From contig OZ252110.1 in the NCBI GenBank assembly GCA_965248545.1, positions 1,302,001 to 1,366,000 of the forward strand: a stretch of 64,000 nucleotides of DNA, in the 5' to 3' direction. This document shows, piece after piece, positions 1-8,237 of the stretch; within the stretch, counting starts at the first letter, position 1, and every line of letters starts with the position of its first letter. The notes beneath the pieces were generated by a model. It saw nothing but the letters and a program-made list of their open reading frames with translations, was not told the DNA's origin and ran no database searches. Made by a program: the position numbers and the translations under genes. This DNA is from Alteromonas_E sp965248545 (lineage in GTDB: Bacteria; Pseudomonadota; Gammaproteobacteria; Enterobacterales; Alteromonadaceae).

Positions 1-1
1 T

Positions 2-634
2 TTTGAGTCTGACTTAATGAAGCAATGCCAAGAGACAATAATGGGTCATTTTGGTTTAACACCGGAATTTTTACACGATGAAAACTTTATCGAAGCGTCA
101 AAAACCGAAGTGATCCCATGGTTTCCGCAACGCGAAGGCGTCGCTCTGTTCGATCGCGTTGAGCAGCTAGAAGCACTGCGAAGCCTAACTCAAGCGATTC
201 TAAATTCGGGTTGGCAATCGCAATATTGTATGGTGATGTTTTCAAAAAGTGGCACGAGCGGCCAAGCCTGGCACCAAGATTGTCCTCCCGAAGATCCGAG
301 GTGCTTCAATTTAAATCGCCTAGTTTATACCATGGACGTAACGGACCAGACTGGTGGCGAAGTCTACATCTTGCCGCAAAGCCACAAGCGTGGAGCTTTG
401 ACAGAAGGTCCAGTGTTTGAAGACTTTCCGGACCAAGTGAAATTAACGCCTGCCACAGGGACCTTGGTTCTGTTACATGGTCATTGTTGGCACCGCATCG
501 GAGATATCAAAGGTGATTATCGCGTTTCAACTAACTATCGCGCTGCGCCACTCGGGGTCCCAGATGACATAACAGACATCTGCGTATATCGAAACATGCG
601 CTATCAGTTTTCGACATCTCAAATCGTCGGCTAA
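2..634 (+). CDS. Phytanoyl-CoA dioxygenase (PhyH)-like oxygenase, 5' partial
   Basis: Fe(II)/2-oxoglutarate-dependent oxygenase-like protein. The iron ligands can be read as a WHQD motif (His-x-Asp) and a distal His in HCWHR, and an Arg a few residues later could hold 2-oxoglutarate. The frame is open to the left edge of the window, with no stop before the first ATG at 17, and the residues before that ATG still look coding. PhyH proteins are also usually longer, so the N-terminus probably lies outside the window. The 3' end overlaps the convergent dehydrogenase gene by 4 nt through a shared CTAA. The substrate is unknown. Its position beside a sugar locus does not prove a role in sugar use. 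Confidence 0.72.
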   Translation, partial: FESDLMKQCQETIMGHFGLTPEFLHDENFIEASKTEVIPWFPQREGVALFDRVEQLEALRSLTQAILNSGWQSQYCMVMFSKSGTSGQAWHQDCPPEDPRCFNLNRLVYTMDVTDQTGGEVYILPQSHKRGALTEGPVFEDFPDQVKLTPATGTLVLLHGHCWHRIGDIKGDYRVSTNYRAAPLGVPDDITDICVYRNMRYQFSTSQIVG

Positions 635-1596
635 AGCTCCCTAACTGCCTCTATTTGTTCTTGAAAGGCGATGGAGGCATCCAAAGGAACCACTTCTGAT
701 TCCGTTTTGCCCAGTCTGATCGCATCACAAACATGCTCGATTTGAAATTCAAAGCCCGAACCTTCACGCGGATCATTGAAACTCTTCTGCGGCTTCTCTA
801 ATTCGTACAAATGACACTCAGATGCGCGCCAAAAATCAGGGATCTGAATGGTTCCTTTGGTACCAATGATAATCCCGACATTCGGTAACTTAGCTTTAAA
901 CGAAGTGTGCATAAATGCTGTGCTTTTTTCGTACTGCCACGTCCAGCATACGTCATCCTCGACCCCATTGGGTGCAAAGCGCTGCATTCCCGCTATGGAT
1001 GTAGGTTGAATGGCATGCAACAACCGGTTAAAGGCGATTGGGTATATCCCCATTTCGAGCAGACAGCCGCCCGCGAAATGTGCATCATATTCTCGCAATG
1101 ACGGGGAATAGGGCAATGGGTAACCAAAATCCGCTCGCACATGCAACAGCTCACCGATCTCGCCTGCTTTGACCCACTCTACCGCTTTTTGAATCGCCGG
1201 CAGAAAATATGTCCACATCGCTTCCATCAGAAAAATGTTGTGCTCTTGTGCAAGCTGCTTCAGATATCTCATGTCTTCACTGGACGTCACTATCGGTTTT
1301 TCGCACAACACGTGTTTCCCATTTCTGATTGCTTGCTCAACTTGCTCTTTATGCAAAGTATGCGGCGATGCAATGTATACAGCGTCGATATCTGGATGTT
1401 CAAAAATTCGGTCATAGCCTGCATATGCCTCGGCGATACCATATTGGTCAGCGAATAACTGAGCTTTTGCCTGGTCTCTTGCTGCAACAGCCTGGATGAT
1501 TGTGTTTTGACAAAACTTAATGTCTTTAGCAAAAGTGTGCGTTATGCGACCAGCGGTGATCACACCCCAACGAATCACCCCATCGTTACCCAACAT
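631..1596 (-). CDS. Gfo/Idh/MocA-family NAD(P)-dependent dehydrogenase
   Basis: A 321-residue cytosolic oxidoreductase. The N-terminus carries a Rossmann dinucleotide-binding motif (WGVITAGRIT), followed by the family EKP motif near residue 100 (HVLCEKP) and the C-terminal alpha/beta domain with an AGGCLLEMGIYP stretch. The sequence resembles the dimeric dihydrodiol dehydrogenase / D-xylose 1-dehydrogenase branch. Oxidation of a pentose to its lactone is therefore a reasonable guess, given the xylose context, but it is unproven. The start is supported by AGGAGG six bases upstream of the ATG. It lies 9 bp after the sugar porter gene and is the last gene of the GH26-porter-dehydrogenase operon. 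Confidence 0.82.
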   Translation of the reverse strand: MLGNDGVIRWGVITAGRITHTFAKDIKFCQNTIIQAVAARDQAKAQLFADQYGIAEAYAGYDRIFEHPDIDAVYIASPHTLHKEQVEQAIRNGKHVLCEKPIVTSSEDMRYLKQLAQEHNIFLMEAMWTYFLPAIQKAVEWVKAGEIGELLHVRADFGYPLPYSPSLREYDAHFAGGCLLEMGIYPIAFNRLLHAIQPTSIAGMQRFAPNGVEDDVCWTWQYEKSTAFMHTSFKAKLPNVGIIIGTKGTIQIPDFWRASECHLYELEKPQKSFNDPREGSGFEFQIEHVCDAIRLGKTESEVVPLDASIAFQEQIEAVREL

Positions 1597-1605
1597 AATG
1601 ACCTC

Positions 1606-3177
1606 CTATCGACTTAACTCGTGTTCAAGCTGTTCAAGACTCTTGCCGCTTGTCTCCGGCAATAGTCGAATCACCAATACTAAACTGATAACGGCAAATA
1701 CCGCATAAATTAAAAATGTCACTGCTGCCCCCAGATTCGCTAGCTCCCATGGAAACGCCAGCTGCACGATAAAACTCACAATACTATTGACCACACCAAC
1801 AACCGAAATTGCTAAGCCGCGCAAATGATTTGGAAAAATTTCAGAAAATAGTACCCACATAACAGGACCGAGGGAAAACGCAAAGCACGCAACAAACCCC
1901 AAAATACCGACCAGTATCAACACTGAATTGAGTGACGCTGATACCTGTATGATATGTCCTTGATTGGCTTGGAACACTGTTTCTCCGATCCGCTCAACGA
2001 CCGCTTGCTTAAATTCAATATCACTAGTGAACACATGGTTCACGAGTGGTTGTAGTTGGCTCACATCGACGTTAATGGCGAGTGCTTTCAGTGCTTCGGG
2101 TGTCAACTGGTATTGGGCTTCACTGTAGCCATAAGCGCATATCAGCATGCTTACCACCACGCCAGACAAGCCAAAAATCAGCAGTGGCCGACGACCCAAT
2201 CGGTCAATTAGTGCAATCGCAACCAGGGTAAAAACAACGTTGATGATGCCCACCCAAATCGCCTGTGCAAAAGCTGCGTTCGTGCCGACGCCAGTTTGTT
2301 CAAAGATTGTCGGCGCGTAAAAATAAATCGCATTGACGCCAGTCGCTTGTTGGGCAATTCCCACCACCAAACCAATCACTAACGCTGTTCGCATGGTGGG
2401 TCCAAAGATTTCCTTTAGATGCATCAGAACATTGGTTTGACTAGTTTCTGCCGTCGCAGCAATTTCGCTAATATTGGATTGCAGCGATTCTTCATCTTGC
2501 TCAGGATACAGCTGCTTGAGAACTTTAGAAGCTTCATCACTACGATGCTGCACAATCAACCATCTGGGGCTTCTTGGGATCACAAATAACAACAAAAAAT
2601 AAAGCGTAGCGGGTACGATTTCGAGTCCAAGCATCCAGCGCCACGTTGCCTGATCAATCTTTGCCATAGTAACCCAGTCCAGCGAACTTTGACTAAGTTG
2701 CAACAAGAAGTAATTCGCAAAGTAGGCGACTGAGAAACCGATAACAATGTTGAGTTGATTGATCGAAACCATCTTCCCTCGAGCTTTGGCAGGAGCAATC
2801 TCAGCTATATACATTGGCGCTATCATCAACGAACAAAACGCTAAACCACCAATAAAGCGAGCAACAACCAAGGCTGCATAGCTTGGCGCAAATGCAGAGA
2901 GTATGGCACTGAGCAGATATAGTGCTGCGATGATCATTAACGTGGTGCGTCGCCCAATACGGTCAGCAATGTAGCCCGCTGACAGGGTCGCAAGTATCCC
3001 CCCAAGCGTTGGCGCGGCTACCACAAACCCTTGTTCAATATGATTTAATTCAAATTCAACGCTGATTAGCCCGACGGCGCCAGAAATGACTGAAGCGTCA
3101 AAACCAAAGATAAACCCACCCATGGAAACAATCAGCGTGTAGAACAAAACCGGGTTGCGCATCTTCTTCACCACCAT
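1606..3177 (-). CDS. Sugar porter family MFS transporter
   Basis: Inner-membrane sugar/H+ symporter of the sugar porter family, 523 residues with 12 predicted helices. Family signatures visible are the loop 2-3 motif (DRIGRR), PRSPRWL after TM6, a second DRLGRR in the C-terminal half, and the terminal PETSGKSLEQLE. An extra hydrophilic stretch of about 60 residues lies between TM9 and TM10, which classical XylE lacks. The start overlaps the end of the GH26-like gene by 10 bp, so the two are translationally linked; a start at the internal Met6 is also possible. The likely substrate is xylose or a short xylooligosaccharide, inferred from the neighbours. Confidence 0.85.
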   Translation of the reverse strand: MVVKKMRNPVLFYTLIVSMGGFIFGFDASVISGAVGLISVEFELNHIEQGFVVAAPTLGGILATLSAGYIADRIGRRTTLMIIAALYLLSAILSAFAPSYAALVVARFIGGLAFCSLMIAPMYIAEIAPAKARGKMVSINQLNIVIGFSVAYFANYFLLQLSQSSLDWVTMAKIDQATWRWMLGLEIVPATLYFLLLFVIPRSPRWLIVQHRSDEASKVLKQLYPEQDEESLQSNISEIAATAETSQTNVLMHLKEIFGPTMRTALVIGLVVGIAQQATGVNAIYFYAPTIFEQTGVGTNAAFAQAIWVGIINVVFTLVAIALIDRLGRRPLLIFGLSGVVVSMLICAYGYSEAQYQLTPEALKALAINVDVSQLQPLVNHVFTSDIEFKQAVVERIGETVFQANQGHIIQVSASLNSVLILVGILGFVACFAFSLGPVMWVLFSEIFPNHLRGLAISVVGVVNSIVSFIVQLAFPWELANLGAAVTFLIYAVFAVISLVLVIRLLPETSGKSLEQLEHELSR

Positions 3178-4334
3178 TGCCCCTGGATCCAGGTTTCCTT
3201 GTTTTGGGTTTCAGCTAGCCATTTATCCAAGATTTCTGGGTTAGCATGAACTCGCGTGTCACCCCAGTAGCCTTGTGGACAAGTTGGCGTTCCTGCTGTT
3301 GCGTTCTTTGCGCAAAACCACATCGGTTGGCTTTCCCAATGAGTATTAATGTATGCAAGTGCTTTTATGACGTCCTCATTTGCTTCGATAAATTCAAACA
3401 AGGGTCTATACCAACGCAGCCAAACCTGCTCTGCAGTTACTTTTTTCTGATCATTCACTGATATATAACCCTGCGTAAGGGTCGTAAGGTTGTAAGCTTG
3501 AGGCGCGGCTTCAGCAATCATGACTGGCTTGCCTTCCTTGCGAGCAAAATCCAATACTTTTTGTTGTGCCGAAGCAGGCGTATCCACCGGCGTATAATGC
3601 CATTGATGAAGATCGCGATAGAATGTCGAAATCGAAACCCAATCTACTGCATCAGGCCCCGGATACCAGTCATTTAAATGCTGTGAGTTACGGTGGTCGT
3701 AGTCCTTTTCACGCTCGCCAGCAATAGTGGGATCCGGCCAAGTAGCTGATTGCCAAACTGTCACAACATTGTCGGCGTTTTGTTCATTTAAAAGTTTAGC
3801 AATACGTCGATAAGCGCGCTTGTAAGTATCCTGCTGATAACAATTCCACGGGCCATCAAATTCATAACCAATACGCAGAAAAATCGGTCGAGGAGCTTGC
3901 GCCTTAAACCAATCAATCATGAATGTAATTGACGCATCATAATCTCCATCTGCAATGTGTTTACCGTGATGGGGTTGATTGCAGCTATCGAAGGCCAGGC
4001 CCACCGCAAGAGCGGCAAATGGAGCTTGTGTTAGTGTATGGGTAAAATCTACCTCGCCGGCATGCCAATTACTCACTTGTCGGAGGCCAAACAAGGTTTG
4101 TTGCGGATCAGCCGATTTTATCTGGGTGTAAAGAGTCACACCTTCAAGCTGATCTTGCGGAACTGCGGATTGATAGTCATTAATCGTGTCCGTGTCTTGT
4201 CCCATGAACAACAACCGCTGTCCCGGTTTGAGCGGAACATACTGTTCATTGACGAGTCTGGTGACACTCTGGCTATGACAGGCGACGAGCAAGCCCGCGA
4301 ATGTCAGTACTTTGGCAAATCGTGCTATCTTCAT
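3168..4334 (-). CDS. GH26-like glycoside hydrolase lipoprotein, candidate (beta-1,3-)xylanase
   Basis: A 388-residue protein with a lipoprotein signal peptide (lipobox LVAC, Cys19), so it probably sits on the outer membrane. The rest looks like a clan GH-A TIM barrel. Candidate catalytic glutamates are Glu158 in LRIGYEFDG, where the acid/base lies in GH26, and Glu275 in VMIAEAAP, where the nucleophile lies. GH26 contains mannanases and also the beta-1,3-xylanases of marine vibrios. The neighbours here (GH43 beta-xylosidase, xylose genes) favour a xylanase. It is the first gene of an operon with the porter and the dehydrogenase and is divergent from the GH43 gene. The family call comes from motif reading only. 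Confidence 0.6.
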   Translation of the reverse strand: MKIARFAKVLTFAGLLVACHSQSVTRLVNEQYVPLKPGQRLLFMGQDTDTINDYQSAVPQDQLEGVTLYTQIKSADPQQTLFGLRQVSNWHAGEVDFTHTLTQAPFAALAVGLAFDSCNQPHHGKHIADGDYDASITFMIDWFKAQAPRPIFLRIGYEFDGPWNCYQQDTYKRAYRRIAKLLNEQNADNVVTVWQSATWPDPTIAGEREKDYDHRNSQHLNDWYPGPDAVDWVSISTFYRDLHQWHYTPVDTPASAQQKVLDFARKEGKPVMIAEAAPQAYNLTTLTQGYISVNDQKKVTAEQVWLRWYRPLFEFIEANEDVIKALAYINTHWESQPMWFCAKNATAGTPTCPQGYWGDTRVHANPEILDKWLAETQNKETWIQGQWW

Positions 4335-4376
4335 TGTGTTTATTGTTAGTGAAAATCACGGTTTCATATTGGTAAC

Positions 4377-4417
4377 AGTATTCAAAACCGGTTTAAAGGG
4401 GCGCACTTGTGAATACT
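4377..4417. promoter_or_regulatory. Inverted repeat in the divergent GH26/GH43 promoter region
   Basis: Perfect 8-bp arms AGTATTCA (4377-4384) and TGAATACT (4410-4417) are separated by 25 bp. Inside the spacer lies the 10-bp palindrome AAACCGGTTT (4385-4394). The element falls between the two divergent genes, a natural operator position for coordinated control of both. I cannot say which regulator binds; XylR is the nearest candidate. Confidence 0.4.
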
Positions 4418-4506
4418 AAAAATGGTTATTCTTAAACTAAAAAAAATAATTGTTGGCAGTGCCTTGATTGCGGATTCTGTGCCAAATGAACGAGTGTTAG
4501 ACAACT

Positions 4507-6126
4507 ATGAATACAATGACCGATAACCCTATCTTGCCGGGCTTTCACCCGGACCCATCCATCGTGCGTAGCGGTGATGATTACTATATTGCAACCTCAA
4601 CGTTCGAGTGGTACCCAGGGGTTTGTATCTACCATTCCAATGACTTAAAAAACTGGCGACTGGTGGATCGGCCACTCAGCAGTCTCGAGCACTTGGATAT
4701 GCGGGGTAACCCAGACTCATGTGGTGTCTGGGCGCCATGTTTAACCATAAAATCAGGGATTTTTTATCTCGCGTTTACCAATACCCGTCGATTTGCGGGG
4801 AATTTCAAAGATACGCCTAATTACTATATTTACGCAGACGCGATAGGTGGGCCATGGTCTGAGCCGGTCTATGTGAACAGTAGCGGATTTGATCCGTCTC
4901 TCTTTCACGATGATGACGGTAAGAGCTATTGGCTCAATATGGTGTGGGACCACCGTCCAGCTAAAGGGCGCAACAACTTTGCGCCAAATGCGTTTTTTGC
5001 GGGGATCATGTGTCAGCAAATCAATCTATCTAACGGTCAGCTGGTGGGAGAAGCCAAGATGATATACCCCGGCTCATCTATCGGGTTGACTGAAGGGCCG
5101 CATATTAAGAAACGCGACGATTTTTATTACCTGATTACTGCGGAGGGGGGTACTGGCACTCAGCACGCAGTTTCAGTTGCACGTGCTAAACGTATTTTTG
5201 GCCCGTACGAAACCGCTCCAAACAACCCTTTGATTACCAGTGCATTGTCTCCAAGTATAGGGCTAAAGCGCTCTGGTCACGGTGATTGGGCTGAGACTGA
5301 TAACGGAGAGGGTGTACTTGTACACTTGAGCAGTCGCCCCCTGACATACCGCGGGCGCTCGGTCATGGGCCGCGAGACCGCTATGCACAAGATCAGTTGG
5401 ACTACTGATGGCTGGCCGATTTTGAGTCATGGTGAAAATGCACCATTAGAGCCTATGTCTGAAGAGACGATGAAGGCAAACGCCGTTGACGAACATGTCA
5501 ATTTTGCAACGGACACGTTGCCTATGACCTATCATAGTCTGCGCTACCCAATCGAATCAAAACACGCATATGTAGACCGTCAGCGAGGCCAATATTGCCT
5601 GCTTGGTCAAGAGAGTATCGGTAGCCATTTTCAACAGAGTCTATTGGCTCGCCGGCAACAGGCTTTCGTGTACGATTACAGCCTTACACTTGACTTTCAA
5701 CCAGCCTCCTTTCAGCAAATGGCTGGTCTAACTTGTTATTACAATAGCCAGAAATTTTTCTATCTGCACATAACACATGACGAGACGCTCGGGCGCGTGT
5801 TAGATATAGCATTCTGCGCAGGTGAGTGGACAATGCGTTATCCACAGGCAGAGCCTATCTCCCTCCCAGAAAGCGGCACGGTCGGTTTAAAAGTAAAGGT
5901 CGACCATGATATCGCTATATTCGCTTATCAGTTGGAAGGTGAGGATTGGCGAGAGCTTGATGTACGGCTTGATTACAGTGTGCTATGCGATGAATTGGGT
6001 GATGGCGGAGCAGACGCGAACTTTACGGGCAGTTTTGTTGGATTTTGTTGTCAAGATCTAACCGGGCAGAACCAGCCCGCTTTTTTTGACCATTTGCGCT
6101 ATCAAGAATACCCAAGTCAACCTTAA
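4507..6126 (+). CDS. xynB: GH43 family beta-xylosidase
   Basis: Cytosolic exo-acting beta-xylosidase that would release xylose from xylooligosaccharides. It has 539 residues and no signal peptide. The five-bladed propeller begins with PGFHPDPS, where Asp16 is the expected base. Asp129 in SSGFDPSLF is the expected pKa modulator and Glu196 in LTEGPH the expected acid. The C-terminal 200 residues form the beta-sandwich domain typical of this subgroup (GH43_11-like). Length and layout also fit the beta-1,3-xylosidase reported from a marine Vibrio. There is no clear Shine-Dalgarno sequence; the start may be Met1 or Met4. The 3' end overlaps the convergent pilin gene by 4 nt. Confidence 0.88.
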   Translation: MNTMTDNPILPGFHPDPSIVRSGDDYYIATSTFEWYPGVCIYHSNDLKNWRLVDRPLSSLEHLDMRGNPDSCGVWAPCLTIKSGIFYLAFTNTRRFAGNFKDTPNYYIYADAIGGPWSEPVYVNSSGFDPSLFHDDDGKSYWLNMVWDHRPAKGRNNFAPNAFFAGIMCQQINLSNGQLVGEAKMIYPGSSIGLTEGPHIKKRDDFYYLITAEGGTGTQHAVSVARAKRIFGPYETAPNNPLITSALSPSIGLKRSGHGDWAETDNGEGVLVHLSSRPLTYRGRSVMGRETAMHKISWTTDGWPILSHGENAPLEPMSEETMKANAVDEHVNFATDTLPMTYHSLRYPIESKHAYVDRQRGQYCLLGQESIGSHFQQSLLARRQQAFVYDYSLTLDFQPASFQQMAGLTCYYNSQKFFYLHITHDETLGRVLDIAFCAGEWTMRYPQAEPISLPESGTVGLKVKVDHDIAIFAYQLEGEDWRELDVRLDYSVLCDELGDGGADANFTGSFVGFCCQDLTGQNQPAFFDHLRYQEYPSQP

Positions 6127-6641
6127 CAACCGGAAGTGGTGAGCGTAATCGTCGGCTCTGCCCCTGCCGCTGTGGGGGCGATATAGGTAATGTAACAATT
6201 GCCCGTTGTTATCGGCACATTGTTGACTTTCTGGCCGGCACCACTCTGTGAAAGTGAGGCAGTAGTTAACACGACTCGCTGCGGACTTAAACGCGAACTC
6301 CATGCCCATTCGGAAGCAAAATCACCGCTAAGTGCCAACGTGATACCTGTACTCCTAGCATCACTGGGGTAGCCGTATTCGGTATCAATATCGCCGGTCC
6401 CATCGCCGTCTAAATCCACGCTCGCGGTCGCCTGTTGATGAACATTTTGAATAATGGCCTTAGAGAAAACCAATTGACCCGCCGTTTTTATGACCCCTTC
6501 CATACCTTCCAAGGTGGCAACATTGGCATCACTACTTAGATTGATAAATCGAGGGGCTGCGGTGACAGCCAATATGCCGAGGATAACAATTACGATAATG
6601 AGTTCAATAAGCGTAAAGCCAGAATTTCTGAAGTGTTGCAT
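6123..6641 (-). CDS. Type IV prepilin (MSHA/PilE-like major or minor pilin)
   Basis: Prepilin of about 172 residues. The short leader MQHFRNSG ends in Gly, followed by the mature N-terminus FTLIEL with Glu at +5 and a long hydrophobic helix, the class IVa signature cut by the PilD peptidase. Two cysteines near the C-terminus could form the usual disulfide loop. I start at the ATG at 6641 because it gives this standard leader; a TTG 11 codons upstream would lengthen it atypically. It stands alone between beta-xylosidase and xylose isomerase, with no assembly genes, so its machinery must be elsewhere. It could serve adhesion to polysaccharide or algal surfaces, but that is speculation. Confidence 0.85.
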   Translation of the reverse strand: MQHFRNSGFTLIELIIVIVILGILAVTAAPRFINLSSDANVATLEGMEGVIKTAGQLVFSKAIIQNVHQQATASVDLDGDGTGDIDTEYGYPSDARSTGITLALSGDFASEWAWSSRLSPQRVVLTTASLSQSGAGQKVNNVPITTGNCYITYIAPTAAGAEPTITLTTSGC

Positions 6642-6726
6642 AAACGGCCGGATAAAAACCAAAGTATTAGCCAAACGATATAGTAGCTGGGGAGCGAATG
6701 TCTACAGGGTTTAACGTGTCAATGAT

Positions 6727-6783
6727 AAAAAAAACAGACTACGCCTAAGCACACCGGGACAAAGTGAACCTAAGGGCAGTCTG
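6727..6783 (-). terminator. Candidate rho-independent terminator after xylA
   Basis: On the minus strand, arms CAGACT and AGTCTG (plus an inner GCC/GGC pairing) enclose a large loop of roughly 30 nt and are followed directly by eight T residues. It lies just past the xylA stop codon. The long loop lowers confidence; the T-tract and position raise it. Confidence 0.5.
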
Positions 6784-6811
6784 CTCATCGGACGTTATGT
6801 TGTGGCGGTTG

Positions 6812-8131
6812 TTAGCCAAAAATAACGCGATTGACCTTGTTTTCAAGTAACTCCTGACGGCCTGAACGATGCCGTGGCTGCAAATCAAGTTTTTGCGCTT
6901 TGGTGGCTAGTTGGTCAAGCGAAAGTTTCCCTGCCAGTACATCTTGCCCCAATTCACTGCTCCACCCTTTGTATCGTTGTGCCACACTTTCAGATAAGAA
7001 GTCACCTTCAATCAATTTAGCTGCGTGCTTCAACGCGATTGCTATATTATCCATTGCGCCTATATGACCATAAAACATATCGGCTGGATCATTGCTCTGT
7101 CGACGGAGTTTTGTATCAAAATTAAATCCACCTGTAGTGAAACCACCAGATTTTAAAATTTCGTATACAACCAATGTCAATTCATCGACATCAATAGGGA
7201 ACTGATCAGTATCCCAGCCGTTTTGAGGATCTCCTCGGTTGGCATCTAAGCTGCCAAAAATCCCCAGTGAAATCGCCGTTGCTACTTCGTGATGGAATGA
7301 ATGACCCGCAAGAGTTGCATGGTTGGTTTCAATATTTACGGCAAATTCATTCTCTAGACCGAACTGTTTCAAAAAGCCGTAAACCGTTGCAGTGTCGTAA
7401 TCATATTGATGTTTAGTAGGCTCTTGCGGTTTTGGCTCAATGAGCAAAGTGCCTTTAAAGCCGATTTTATGCTTGTGCTCAACGACCATACTCAAGAACC
7501 GTCCCATCTGCTGACGCTCTTGTCGCAAATCCGTATTTAGCAGCGACTCATAACCTTCTCGGCCACCCCAAAGCACGTAATTTTCACCACCGAGACGATG
7601 GGTAGCATTCATTGCTTGACACACTTGCGCAGCCCCGTATGCGAACACCTCGGGATTTGGATTTGTGGCGGCTCCAGCTGCAAAACGTGGATTACTAAAT
7701 AGATTAGCGGTTCCCCACAATAACTTAACCCCAGTCTGCGCTTGTTTTTCGGCGAGATCTTCAACCATTTCACTAAAATTTGCCGTGTAGGAGGCTAAAT
7801 TGTGGCCTTCCGGCGCAACATCGACGTCGTGAAAGCAATAGTAAGGGATGCCGAGTTTACTGAAAAACTCAAATGCCACATCCGCCTTTTGTTTCGCACG
7901 CTGCATAGCATCACCGGGTTGCAACCATGGTCTGCCAAAGGTCCCTTGTCCAAAGACATCTGCGCCGTCCCAACAAAAGTTATGCCAGTAACAAGCTGCA
8001 AAACGCAAATGCTCCTGCATTGATTTACCTAAAACTTTCTCGTCGGCATTGTAATGGCGAAAGGCCAGTAAGTTATCAGACTCTGGCCCTTCATAGGCTA
8101 CCTTTTCAATCGAATCAAAGTAATCAGCCAT
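6812..8131 (-). CDS. xylA: Xylose isomerase
   Basis: Cytosolic enzyme converting D-xylose to D-xylulose. It has 439 residues (class II length), and its catalytic and metal residues fall at the same numbers as in the E. coli enzyme: His101 and Asp104 in FHDVDVAPEG, Glu232 and Lys234 in LIEPKPQEP, Glu268 and His271 in NIETNHATLAGH, and Asp296, Asp307 and Asp309 in DANRGDPQNGWDTD. CAGGAAAC precedes the ATG at a good distance. It is the last gene of the xylB-tkt-xylA unit, 106 bp after tkt, and a hairpin-prone segment in the gap may mark an internal processing site or a separate promoter. Confidence 0.97.
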   Translation of the reverse strand: MADYFDSIEKVAYEGPESDNLLAFRHYNADEKVLGKSMQEHLRFAACYWHNFCWDGADVFGQGTFGRPWLQPGDAMQRAKQKADVAFEFFSKLGIPYYCFHDVDVAPEGHNLASYTANFSEMVEDLAEKQAQTGVKLLWGTANLFSNPRFAAGAATNPNPEVFAYGAAQVCQAMNATHRLGGENYVLWGGREGYESLLNTDLRQERQQMGRFLSMVVEHKHKIGFKGTLLIEPKPQEPTKHQYDYDTATVYGFLKQFGLENEFAVNIETNHATLAGHSFHHEVATAISLGIFGSLDANRGDPQNGWDTDQFPIDVDELTLVVYEILKSGGFTTGGFNFDTKLRRQSNDPADMFYGHIGAMDNIAIALKHAAKLIEGDFLSESVAQRYKGWSSELGQDVLAGKLSLDQLATKAQKLDLQPRHRSGRQELLENKVNRVIFG

Positions 8132-8237
8132 AGTGTAGTTTCCTGTTTCTCAATCTTTATTGGATTATTCTGCTATCGCGCTTGCGCGACAATTACGTAA
8201 TTTCATTTGCCTATTGTGCTTCTTCGTAACATTGTTT

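Noticed and set aside
8176..8189. TCGCGC/GCGCGA palindrome between tkt and xylA
   Set aside because: The loop would be only two bases unless the stem shortens, and no T-run follows; too weak to call a terminator or repetitive element.
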